Shown here piece by piece: positions 8,585 to 16,624 of a stretch of DNA of 64,000 nt. Origin of the DNA: an uncultured Campylobacter sp. GTDB lineage: Bacteria > Campylobacterota > Campylobacteria > Campylobacterales > Campylobacteraceae. The notes under the pieces were generated by a model. The model saw only the letters and a program-made list of their open reading frames with translations, did not search any database and was not told the origin of the DNA. Made by a program: the position numbers and the translations under genes. Every line of letters starts with the position of its first letter. Position 1 is the stretch's first letter. The stretch lies in contig NZ_CALHGM010000033.1 of NCBI RefSeq assembly GCF_938030145.1, forward strand, positions 37,393 through 101,392. The letters run 5' to 3'.

Positions 8585-9838
8585 TTGAAAGATATATCGC
8601 TGATTTTGCTCGCCGCGGGCGATTCGAGCAGGTTTGGTCTCCCCGTCAAAAAGCAGTGGCTGCGCGTGGGCGAGCTGCCGCTTTGGCAATACGTCGCGCA
8701 GAGCATTGCGCGGGCGCACCCATTTAAAAAAATCATAATCGCCGTGAACGAGGAGGACGTGGGCTATTGCGAGCGCCTCTATGCGTGCAGCCTAGCCTCG
8801 GCGCGCGGAGAAAACTCGGAGTGCGGCGCGAGCGAGTATAACTTTCAAAGAAAGCAGGGCGAGATCGAATGCGGTGCAGATGAATGCGGCTCTTCAAATT
8901 TAAAATTTCACTTCACCCCCGGCGGCGCAAATCGCCAAAGCTCGCTAAAAAACGCGCTGCGGCTCGTAGAGAGCGAGCTCGTGCTCGTAAGCGACGTAGC
9001 CCGCGCGCAAATTTCGCCAGGGCTAATCTCCTCGCTGATACGAAATTTAGGCGACGCAGACTGTATCAGCCCCTATCTTGGCGTAAACGACACGACCTAT
9101 CTCGGCGAGGCCGTGGTGAATAGGGAGGAGCTGCGTCTCATCCAAACGCCGCAGCTTTCGCGCACGGCGCTACTTAAAAAGGCGCTTGATGGAAGCGAAA
9201 TTTTTACCGACGACAGCGCGGCGATCGGCAGCGCAGGCGGGCGGTTGGAATTTATAAAAGGCGAAGCGGGCGCGCTTAAGATCACGCGCGCAAGCGATCT
9301 GGCGGCGCTAAATTTAAAACCCTGCTCGCGCGATATCTTTTGCGGCACGGGTTACGACGTGCACGCGCTTGAAAAAGGCGCGGGTATCGTGCTCGGCGGC
9401 GTGCAGATCCCATGCGAGTTCGCGCTGATCGCACACAGCGACGGCGACGTAGCGATCCACGCCCTAATCGACGCTATTTGCGGCGCGGCGATGCTGGGCG
9501 ACATCGGCGAGCTTTTCCCCGACAGCGACGCTAAGCTTAAAGGCGCGGATAGCAAGGAGCTGTTACGAAAGGTAATGCGGCGCGTCAGAGGCTACGGCTA
9601 CGAGCTCGTAAACGCCGATATTACGATCATCGCGCAACGCCCGAAGATCGGCGCTTACAAAGCGCAGATGCAAGAGGTTTTGAGCGAAATTTTAAACTGC
9701 GCGCGCGTCAATGTTAAAGCGACCACGACCGAAGGGCTGGGATTTACGGGCAGAAGCGAGGGTATCGCCGCACAGGCTGCGGTAAGCTTAAAATTTTACG
9801 ACTGGCAAAAACACGCAGCAAAGGTGCGGGGCGCATGA
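8585..9838 (+). CDS. ispDF: Bifunctional IspD/IspF isoprenoid enzyme
   Basis: Fused enzyme of the MEP isoprenoid pathway. The N-terminal half is 2-C-methyl-D-erythritol 4-phosphate cytidylyltransferase (nucleotide loop LLAAGDSSRFG at residue 8) and the C-terminal half (from about residue 258) is 2,4-cyclodiphosphate synthase, with GTGYDVHAL supplying zinc-binding Asp and His and GFTGRSEGIAAQA near the end. The fusion is usual in Campylobacterota. The start is TTG, supported by AAGGA 8 bp upstream and the promoter at 8552. Between YCERLYA and KFHFTPGG the IspD domain carries an insertion of about 40 residues rich in Ser, Glu and Cys that I do not expect in this fold. The stop overlaps the cemR start (ATGA). 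Confidence 0.95.
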   Translation: MKDISLILLAAGDSSRFGLPVKKQWLRVGELPLWQYVAQSIARAHPFKKIIIAVNEEDVGYCERLYACSLASARGENSECGASEYNFQRKQGEIECGADECGSSNLKFHFTPGGANRQSSLKNALRLVESELVLVSDVARAQISPGLISSLIRNLGDADCISPYLGVNDTTYLGEAVVNREELRLIQTPQLSRTALLKKALDGSEIFTDDSAAIGSAGGRLEFIKGEAGALKITRASDLAALNLKPCSRDIFCGTGYDVHALEKGAGIVLGGVQIPCEFALIAHSDGDVAIHALIDAICGAAMLGDIGELFPDSDAKLKGADSKELLRKVMRRVRGYGYELVNADITIIAQRPKIGAYKAQMQEVLSEILNCARVNVKATTTEGLGFTGRSEGIAAQAAVSLKFYDWQKHAAKVRGA

Positions 9839-10698
9839 AAATTTTAATAATCGAGAGCGAAAGTTATCTCGCCCAAAGTATAGCAAACAAGCTAGGTGCG
9901 CTGGGGCATGAATGCACTAACGCGGCGAGTTTGGCGGCCGCGGCAGCTCTTGCGGAGGAGTTTGAGGCGGTGTTACTTTCTACAAGCTGGAGCGGCGCGA
10001 GCTTTTATCCGCTGATCGAGAAATTTAGGCGCTCGATCATAATTTTGATGGTCGCCTACGTCGATAGCGAAACGGTGCTAAACCCCGTAAAAGCGGGCGC
10101 GACGGACTATATCCAAAAGCCATTTATGATAGAGGAGCTCATCAAAAAGATCGAGCATTACGCGCAGTTTCGCTCGCTAAAATCGCAAAACGAAGCCTAC
10201 GAGGCGCTGCTTAAAGAGGCCTCCATTTCGTGCGAGATACCGCACACGCGTTTAGCGCAGATAAAATTTCCGCTTCTTTTGCGCGGCGATGCGGCAGCGC
10301 GGGCTGCGGCGGTATTTAAGATCGCGCTTGCGCTAAAATCGCGCCTTAAAATTCTATCCGCGCAAAGCCCTGAACTGCTAGAACGCGGCGCAGAGATTTT
10401 TTACGCACCAGATTTTGATAGCCTAAGCGGCGCGCAGAAGGAAAAATTTCTAAGCAAAACCAAATCCATGCGTGTAATCGTCGGATCCATCGGCGCGCAA
10501 AAAGGCTTTAGCGACGAAATTGCGCTTGACAGCAGCAAAGAACGCAGTGAAATTTTAAGCATTGAAGAATACGTAAAGCTCACGATCGTAGCGCACCAAG
10601 ACGAGTATTTCGACTCCGATCTGGCGGCAGCACTTGGGATTTCTCGAAAATCGCTTTGGGAGAAAAGGAAAAAATATGGCATCGCAAGAAAAAAATAG
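9835..10698 (+). CDS. cemR: Atypical response regulator, HP1021/CemR family
   Basis: Orphan regulator orthologous by position and layout to C. jejuni Cj1608 (CemR) and Helicobacter pylori HP1021, which sit directly after ispDF. Known roles of the family are redox and energy-metabolism control and, for HP1021, binding at the replication origin. Residues 1-120 form a degenerate receiver: the acidic pocket reads IESES, the phospho-accepting Asp position is Ser49 (AVLLSTSW), while the Lys of QKPF is kept. The C-terminus (about 255-287) is a Fis/NtrC-type helix-turn-helix (LAAALGISRKSLWEKRKKYG), with no AAA+ sigma54 domain between. It should therefore act without phosphorylation. The gene overlaps both neighbours. 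Confidence 0.88.
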   Translation: MKILIIESESYLAQSIANKLGALGHECTNAASLAAAAALAEEFEAVLLSTSWSGASFYPLIEKFRRSIIILMVAYVDSETVLNPVKAGATDYIQKPFMIEELIKKIEHYAQFRSLKSQNEAYEALLKEASISCEIPHTRLAQIKFPLLLRGDAAARAAAVFKIALALKSRLKILSAQSPELLERGAEIFYAPDFDSLSGAQKEKFLSKTKSMRVIVGSIGAQKGFSDEIALDSSKERSEILSIEEYVKLTIVAHQDEYFDSDLAAALGISRKSLWEKRKKYGIARKK

Positions 10699-12601
10699 CC
10701 GCGCGCGCTCGGTATGGATCGCAGACGGAACAGAAATTTCACGCGATACCGGCAATTTAAACGAAATAAAACCGCTTGAAAGTGAAGGAATTTTAAGCGG
10801 CACAAAACCTCTAAACATCGCAAAAGCTTCGAGCGACGCGGCGCTAAATTTAAAGGCAAAGCAAAATTTAAAAGCATCACGGAACTCAAAAGCAAGACAA
10901 AATTCAAAAGCAAAGCGCGATTTAAAAACGGTGCGGAATTTAGAAGCGTCAAGGGCTGGCGATGCTAGAAAAGACGAGGCGCGAGCTAAGGACGCGGCAA
11001 GAAATTTAAAAGCAGAGCAAGCCGGAAGCGAGAGCAAAGGCGCAAATAATAGCGCAACGCAAATCCGCAAGATAGTGATCTCGCGCTCCGACCTAAACGT
11101 CTTGAGCCTGCTCGCAAACGGCGCTTTTGGCAAGAGCTGCGAGCTACTGCGCCCAAGCAAGCTAAGTGTATGCGGCATAAATTTCGTTTTTTCCTGCGCG
11201 GATGCAAAAAAGGGCGATATTTTAGAGCTTTATCTCCGCAAGGACGGCATAGCTGAACGCGCCAAAAATTCGCTTAGCGGCGAAAGTGGTGCGTATTTGC
11301 TAGCTAAAGAATCACGCAACTTGCAGGATGGAGTTTCTGCCGCGGCACAAAACGAGCATAATTTTGCGAAAAGCGGCGCAGGTTTCGCGCGCACTGCAAG
11401 TACTCAAAGCACTATAAACGCCGCGAGCGAGGACTTAGACCATATAGAAAGCCTTGCTGCGAGCTATGATCAAATTTTTACTTGCAGCACAGATGCAAAA
11501 TCTGAGAAAAACACTACTTTGGATTCAGCTAAAAGCTCTATTGAAAATTCTGCGGTAAATTCCGCGCAGAGCTTTACCGAAAATTCCGCACTCAATCGCG
11601 TTTGCAGCGCAGATGCAAAATCCGTAGCAAATTCGGCGGGAAATTTTATTTCAAATTCCACCGAAAATTTCATCAAAAATCCCGCTGCAAATCCCGCCTA
11701 TTGTGAGCTTGTCGCGCGCATAGACGTTAGCGACGTTTATGCCCCAAGCGCAAGCGAGGTAGCAGACTCAGTATTTCAAAACGCGTACGCAGAGCAAACT
11801 GCAGTGCAGGGGCGCATCACGCTGCTAAAAAATGAGCTTGCAGAGCAAATCGCGCGCATAAAAAAAGTCGCAAGCTCGCTTGCCGCGCCTAAAATTTCAG
11901 CGTTTTTTACCTGCGCCGATCCGATCCACCGCGTGCATGAGCGGCTGATTAGGCATATGATCGACAAGGCGGATTTCGTGGTGATTTTTTTAACCGGCAC
12001 GAATAGCACGGATGCCCTGCCCTACGAGCTACGCAAAAAAACGCTAAGCTATTTGCTGCAAAATTTTTTGGTTGCGCAACGCGCCATGATGATCGATCTG
12101 GGCTCGCTTGCGATTTTTGACGACAAGCCCGCCCTGCAGTGCGCGATCGCAAAAAATTTAGGTATAAACAAAATAATTTTCGGGCAAAATCATGCGAATA
12201 TGGAGCTATTTTTCGATGGAGGCGGCGTGCATTCGGTGCTAGACGAGTATCAAAAGCGCGGCGAAATCGAGATTTTGCTGATGCCCGAATACGTCTATTG
12301 CGAGAAGTGTAAGGTGCTCGTAAGCACCAAAAACTGCCCTCACGGCGCTCATCATCACGTGCATTACCGCACTCAAAATCTAAAAGCACTGCTGCGCGCG
12401 GGGATCTTGCCACCCGCGATTTTTATGCGTAAAGAGATCTCGGCGATGATTTTAAGCGAGCTCTTTCCCGCGCGGTTTTCAGATCTGCAAAAGCTCTACG
12501 ACGAGCTTTTTCCAAACAGCGGGATCTTACAGAGCCACGGCGAGAGCGAGTTTTACGAGCAGCTGATGCAGCTGTATCAAACCAGCGCGCTAAAGACGTA
12601 G
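10676..12601 (+). CDS. ATP-sulfurylase-like nucleotidyltransferase with low-complexity insertion
   Basis: Positional counterpart of C. jejuni Cj1609, annotated as sulfate adenylyltransferase. The ATG at 10676 follows AAAAGGAAAAA and overlaps the end of cemR by 23 bp; the open frame extends upstream only by chance. Residues about 410-641 resemble the catalytic and zinc-binding region of ATP sulfurylase: DPIHRVHERLIR matches the HxGH-type site, and YCEKCKVLVSTKNCPH matches the Cys/Cys/Cys/His zinc motif. Key residues differ: the QxRNP-type loop reads FTCADP, and the GRDHAG-type loop reads FGQNHAN. Residues about 40-130 and 270-360 are low-complexity runs rich in Lys, Asn, Ser and Ala encoded by RAATTY-rich DNA. 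Sulfate activation is doubtful. Confidence 0.82.
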   Translation: MASQEKNSRARSVWIADGTEISRDTGNLNEIKPLESEGILSGTKPLNIAKASSDAALNLKAKQNLKASRNSKARQNSKAKRDLKTVRNLEASRAGDARKDEARAKDAARNLKAEQAGSESKGANNSATQIRKIVISRSDLNVLSLLANGAFGKSCELLRPSKLSVCGINFVFSCADAKKGDILELYLRKDGIAERAKNSLSGESGAYLLAKESRNLQDGVSAAAQNEHNFAKSGAGFARTASTQSTINAASEDLDHIESLAASYDQIFTCSTDAKSEKNTTLDSAKSSIENSAVNSAQSFTENSALNRVCSADAKSVANSAGNFISNSTENFIKNPAANPAYCELVARIDVSDVYAPSASEVADSVFQNAYAEQTAVQGRITLLKNELAEQIARIKKVASSLAAPKISAFFTCADPIHRVHERLIRHMIDKADFVVIFLTGTNSTDALPYELRKKTLSYLLQNFLVAQRAMMIDLGSLAIFDDKPALQCAIAKNLGINKIIFGQNHANMELFFDGGGVHSVLDEYQKRGEIEILLMPEYVYCEKCKVLVSTKNCPHGAHHHVHYRTQNLKALLRAGILPPAIFMRKEISAMILSELFPARFSDLQKLYDELFPNSGILQSHGESEFYEQLMQLYQTSALKT

Positions 12602-13316
12602 CGTTTGAGGGCGCAACGCAAAAAATGACGTGGAATTTGCGGAAGCTAGGCAGAGGGTAAAATTTCGCGGCGTTAGAATTTACGGCGGCTAGACGTAAAG
12701 TAAAATTTCATAGTGCGGAAAGAAAGGACTGCGCGGAATTTTGTAGAATAAAGAGCGACGGACGCAGATTTGGCGTAAAATTTTGTGGCGTAATGAAGCT
12801 AAATTTTTAAAACAAGCGGTGCGGTAAAACGAGCTTTAAATTTTAAAGCTTCGGCTACGTAGCAAATTTATAACGACGCAATAAAATCGTGCGACGAAGC
12901 GGATTTAAAATTTTAAGGTGCGATGTATATGTAAGGCAGCACGGCAAATCTAAATTTTAAGCTTTCGGCAAGCGAACCTAAAATTTTAAAATTAAGCAGT
13001 TGCTGCGAGTTACAGCGCAAAACTCGGATGCAGCGCAACGACTGCTCGCCCACGCAAAATGCCGTGCGTTTGCGGACGGGTTTGAAAACTCCGCGTGGAG
13101 CGAGCAAAATTTTAAAATTTTTACGCAAATGAGTAGAAATTTAAAATTCCTACATTAGCGAGCGAAATTTTGTGACGAGCGAGTAGAACTGATTTCGTGT
13201 AGGCGGACAAATTAATTCTACATGCACGAACGAAATTTAAAATTTTCGCACGCGAGCAGATGCCCTAATTAAAATAAGCGGTAAAATTTTAAAAAGCAAA
13301 ATTTAAAAGGACAATT
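12602..13316. repeat. RAATTY-rich intergenic region
   Basis: 715 bp between the ATP-sulfurylase-like gene and pgpA with no credible gene. It is made of AAATTT/AAAATTTTA words separated by short G+C-rich spacers (GCG, GCGAGC). The only open frame (12913-13128, minus strand) has no homology I recognise. The same two genes are neighbours in C. jejuni, so the spacer has expanded here. Confidence 0.65.
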
Positions 13317-13853
13317 ATGGATAAAATTTTCGTTACATTTTTCGGCGCGGGGCTACTAAAGCCCGCACCGGGCACCTGGGGCAGCATCGCAGGCTGGATA
13401 GTGGGGCTTGCAATCTTGATGCTAGCGGGCGAGGTGACGCTGTTTTTGTGCGCCGGTCTCGTCTTTTTCGTCTCGCTTAAGATCGTAAGCGATTACGAAA
13501 GGCGGGTAGGCGCGCACGATAACAGCGAGATCGTCATCGACGAAGTCGTGGGGGTCTGGATTGCGATGTGCGTCGCCGCGCCCGTAGGCGAAATCTTTTC
13601 GCTGCCGCTGCGGGAGCTGATCGCGGGCTTTGAGAGCAGCAGGATATCGATCGTCGCGATGATTTTAGCGCTGCTGTTTTTCAGGGCGTTTGACATCCGC
13701 AAGCCATCGATCATCGGGCGCGTGGATCGCGACGTACCAGGCGGGCTCGGCGTGATGCTGGATGACGTGCTGGCGGGCTTTTTCGCGGGGCTTGGGGTTT
13801 TGATAGTTATCTCTTTAGGGGTCAAGTTCGGCGCCGCGGGATTGATTTTTTAA
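13317..13853 (+). CDS. pgpA: Phosphatidylglycerophosphatase A
   Basis: Inner-membrane phosphatase that removes phosphate from phosphatidylglycerophosphate to give phosphatidylglycerol. Family signatures are plain: the N-terminal GLLKPAPGTWGS, the acidic EIVIDEVVGVW near residue 80, and IRKPSIIGRVDRDVPGGLGVMLDDVLAGFF near residue 125. Three to four hydrophobic helices span 178 aa, a normal length. AAAAGGACAATT precedes the ATG. The position matches C. jejuni Cj1610. Confidence 0.93.
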   Translation: MDKIFVTFFGAGLLKPAPGTWGSIAGWIVGLAILMLAGEVTLFLCAGLVFFVSLKIVSDYERRVGAHDNSEIVIDEVVGVWIAMCVAAPVGEIFSLPLRELIAGFESSRISIVAMILALLFFRAFDIRKPSIIGRVDRDVPGGLGVMLDDVLAGFFAGLGVLIVISLGVKFGAAGLIF

Positions 13854-14397
13854 GCTTTTTGGATGTGCTCATGGCAAACACAGCGCGATTACGAGCACTA
13901 TCAAGCACCGAAATTTTAAAAACCGTATCCTGAGCGCGGCTTATGAAATTAGTGCAAATTTTAACTTCTGAGGCGTGAGCCCGCTTGAAATTTAAAATTT
14001 AAGCGGTGTTTATTCGCGTAGCCTGCAAATAAAGCAAACGTAAAATTTTAAAATTTTGCACGAGTCGCGATAAAATTTGCGTGGCCTTAAATTTTAAATT
14101 TCGCAGCTTGCAGAATTCTACGGCGTAAAAATTTTAAGACGCAAATTTTAGGGCATGCGCAGTTGCGATACAGAATTTCGTAGCAAGAATTTTTACAGTC
14201 TGACGGCGCAAAATTTCTACGATATAGAATTTTAAAACAAAGCGACAGGCGCAGCTCGCGCGTAAAATTTTAAAATTTATCGCTAATCGCAGGCAGTCTA
14301 GCAGGGCGTACTATTAAATTTTCAGCAATATTTATGGTTTTTCTTGTAGCATTGCCGCAAATGCGGGTATCGGCGCAAAAATTTAAAGGAACGAAAA
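13854..14397. repeat. RAATTY-rich intergenic region
   Basis: 544 bp with no gene, again dominated by AAATTT and AAAATTTTA words (for example GTAAAATTTTAAAATTTTGC near 14040) with short G+C-rich spacers. The end carries the ribosome site AAAGGAACG of the hydrolase gene. Confidence 0.65.
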
Positions 14398-15120
14398 ATG
14401 CAAAAGAGCGCGATTGAGATACGTGGCGTTCCCGCCGCCGTTTGGAGGAACCGCTCGGAAAAGGTTTATATCTACGCTCACGGGCAATGCGGAAGCAAAG
14501 ATGATGCGGAGCTTTTGGCTTCCGTCGTTTGCGAGCAAGGCCGGCAGGTTATTAGCTTTGACCTGCCCGGGCACGGACAGAGGCGGCACGAGCCCGCTTC
14601 TTGCGAGTCTATTTTTTATGATCCGAGGCACACTATTTTTGAATTTCACGAAATTTTATCGTATGCAAAGAAGCGCTGGGACGAGATCGCGCTGTTTGCC
14701 GTTAGCCTAGGGGCATGGCTCGACCTGCAAAGCTTTCGCGACAAAAAGCTTAGCGACTGCCTCTTCGTCTCGCCGATACTTGATATGAAATACGTTATTT
14801 CAAATATAATGCGCAGGGCTGGCGTTAGCGAGGAGCGATTGAAGCAAGAGCGGATGATTTTGACCCCTGTCGGGCAACCGCTTTTTTGGGAATATTGGAG
14901 TTTTGTTTTGAACAATCCGATCACAAAATGGAAAACGCCCAGTAGAATTCTATACGCAGAAAACGACGATATGATGCCTCTTTGTATCGTTAGAAATTTC
15001 GCGCAGAAGTTCGACTGCGACTTAAGCGTTATGAAAAACGGCGAGCATTGGTTCCATACGCCGCAGCAGTTAGATTATTTACGCAGATGGATCAAATCGG
15101 CGGTTGAGAATCGGCGATAA
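14398..15120 (+). CDS. Alpha/beta hydrolase
   Basis: A 240-aa cytoplasmic alpha/beta-hydrolase. The oxyanion-side strand YIYAHGQCGSKDD, the FDLPGHGQ strand, the nucleophile elbow FAVSLGA (Ser about residue 103), the acid strand LYAENDDMMP and the catalytic His region GEHWFH follow in the right order. An esterase, lipase or thioesterase activity is likely; the substrate is unknown. AAAGGAACGAAAA precedes the ATG. The gene is isolated between two long gaps, so neighbours do not help. Confidence 0.85.
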   Translation: MQKSAIEIRGVPAAVWRNRSEKVYIYAHGQCGSKDDAELLASVVCEQGRQVISFDLPGHGQRRHEPASCESIFYDPRHTIFEFHEILSYAKKRWDEIALFAVSLGAWLDLQSFRDKKLSDCLFVSPILDMKYVISNIMRRAGVSEERLKQERMILTPVGQPLFWEYWSFVLNNPITKWKTPSRILYAENDDMMPLCIVRNFAQKFDCDLSVMKNGEHWFHTPQQLDYLRRWIKSAVENRR

Positions 15121-15597
15121 AATTCTATGAGAGATTTTAAAACTCACACCCAAGCCCGCGCCGATGAAATTTCGCGCATTTTCGGGGTGCGAATTTCATA
15201 AATTTAAGATAATCTTGATATTTTGCTTTAATACGCTTGTTTTATAAGGCGCTTTTGCAGATCCAGCCACAGCTCTCATCGCTGTCACGCGAGGGGCATA
15301 GCTTCAAAGCACCCATCTCATAAATTTAACCGCAATGGCATAAATCACGACCGATATGAATTGCAAACTAAAATATGATTAAAATTTAACCGATAGGCTG
15401 TCAATACAAATGCGAAAATGCCGATTTTAAAGCTAAATTTTAAAAAAATACCTATAAAGATGAATTCTTGAGACTTAGCATGTTTTTGGCACGAGGTGCG
15501 AGCCGACGCACGGCTACGCACTTCACTAGTACTATCGCGCTTATGCTGCACGGATGCTTTACGAATCCATAGCAGTAGCGCGATTAAATTTTAAAAA
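15121..15597. other. Intergenic gap, no gene seen
   Basis: 477 bp between convergent genes. Scattered RAATTY words and no open frame I believe. No clear terminator hairpin was found. Confidence 0.55.
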
Positions 15598-16065
15598 TTA
15601 TTTGCCTATCCTAAAGCCATTTAGCTTCATATAGGTCGTATCTTTATGAAATGCTTCGCAGCGCTCCCTGTTGCGGTTGATGTTTTCGGTTGTGAAGAAA
15701 TAGCCATCACTATCTTGACGCAAGGTGATCGTCGCGCAAAAGATCATATCGTTTTTGAGTTTCGGTCCTACGCCATAGGTAAAGCTTTGATTGACTGCTA
15801 AGCTACGTGCCAGATCGCTATCACTAAACTGCCTGGAGCCCGTCATACTCTTTAGCTCGCGAAAATTTCCTTGATTTAAGTAGTCGCGTTGTATATCTTT
15901 AAATACACCTTCAAGCTCGACTGCATAAGCTTTTACTAAAACCTCATCCTTAGCACCATTTAATTTAGGATATATTATTTTTACTATCACGAAGATTATA
16001 ATAGCTAAAAATATTATCCCACTTACGCCGCCGCCTACTGCCGCACCTTTTCTCATTTTCATCAT
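15598..16065 (-). CDS. Membrane-anchored hypothetical protein
   Basis: A 155-aa protein with one N-terminal membrane helix (residues about 12-32, GVSGIIFLAIIIFVIVKIIY) after a short Lys/Arg-rich start, and a periplasmic remainder. It resembles the small uncharacterised proteins next to uvrB in C. jejuni, although I cannot name a family. Its start overlaps the stop of the upstream 78-aa gene by 4 bp, so the three small genes at 15598-16555 form one minus-strand operon divergent from uvrB. Confidence 0.7.
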   Translation of the reverse strand: MMKMRKGAAVGGGVSGIIFLAIIIFVIVKIIYPKLNGAKDEVLVKAYAVELEGVFKDIQRDYLNQGNFRELKSMTGSRQFSDSDLARSLAVNQSFTYGVGPKLKNDMIFCATITLRQDSDGYFFTTENINRNRERCEAFHKDTTYMKLNGFRIGK

Positions 16066-16298
16066 TTTACTCCTTCGTCGATGTCCTTTACCAAGGCATC
16101 TATTTTTTTATTAAGCATAAAATTTTCATAGCTTTTTTGGATATAGGCTTCAAGCAGTTCGCCCGCATCCAAATGATCGCTGCCGCGAGTTAAAATCCGC
16201 CAGTCCCTGCCGAAGACCTTCGCAAAGTCATCATCCAGGCTTATCGCGTATTTTTTCGTCAAAGACTTACTCGTCAGCTGAACTGAAATTTCTTTCAT
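16062..16298 (-). CDS. Small hypothetical protein
   Basis: A 78-aa soluble protein (MKEISVQLTSKSLTKKYAIS at the start) with a Lys/Asp-rich C-terminus. It overlaps both neighbours by 4 bp (ATGA type), which argues that it is really translated. No family recognised; a structural partner of the coiled-coil protein encoded just upstream is plausible. Confidence 0.65.
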   Translation of the reverse strand: MKEISVQLTSKSLTKKYAISLDDDFAKVFGRDWRILTRGSDHLDAGELLEAYIQKSYENFMLNKKIDALVKDIDEGVK

Positions 16299-16555
16299 TT
16301 CTCGCCTAAATTATCGCCTGCCAAAATATCGTCGATCTGCTTGCTTAGATCCTCATCACTCATCTTGCGATACGCCAGATCGTTTTCAAGCGTGCCAAGC
16401 TGCATTCCCAAAGCCTCGTTTTGCGCCTTGACCGTCGCTAGCTCGGTGCGTAGCTTTTCGTTTTCGTCTCTAGCCTCGCTATAACGTCTAATCAGCTCAG
16501 CTACTTTATTGCTTAAGCCCTCGACCTTTTTCTCTTCGTCAAAGATTGATTCCAT
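16295..16555 (-). CDS. Small coiled-coil protein
   Basis: An 86-aa protein with a continuous heptad-like region at residues about 10-65 (KVAELIRRYSEARDENEKLR and on), typical of a coiled coil. By length and neighbourhood it resembles small division- or cytoskeleton-associated proteins, but this is only inference. It is the first gene of the three-gene minus-strand run and is divergent from uvrB. Confidence 0.65.
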   Translation of the reverse strand: MESIFDEEKKVEGLSNKVAELIRRYSEARDENEKLRTELATVKAQNEALGMQLGTLENDLAYRKMSDEDLSKQIDDILAGDNLGEK

Positions 16556-16572
16556 TATTTCGCCTTTTCTGA

Positions 16573-16578
16573 TATAAT
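16573..16578 (+). promoter_or_regulatory. -10 box (TATAAT) for uvrB
   Basis: Perfect TATAAT preceded by GA. A transcript would start near 16585, which places the ATG at 16583 outside the mRNA and supports the TTG at 16625 as the uvrB start. Confidence 0.55.
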
Positions 16579-16624
16579 TTAAATGAAGATATTACCCAAT
16601 TTTGGCTTTAAAAAAGGAAAAATT

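Noticed and set aside
12913..13128. 71-aa minus-strand frame in the gap before pgpA
   Set aside because: Lies within the RAATTY array, basic and Leu-rich translation, no ribosome site.
16583..16624. Longer N-terminus of UvrB starting at ATG 16583
   Set aside because: It would lie at or before the expected transcript start and lacks a ribosome site; the TTG at 16625 gives the family length.
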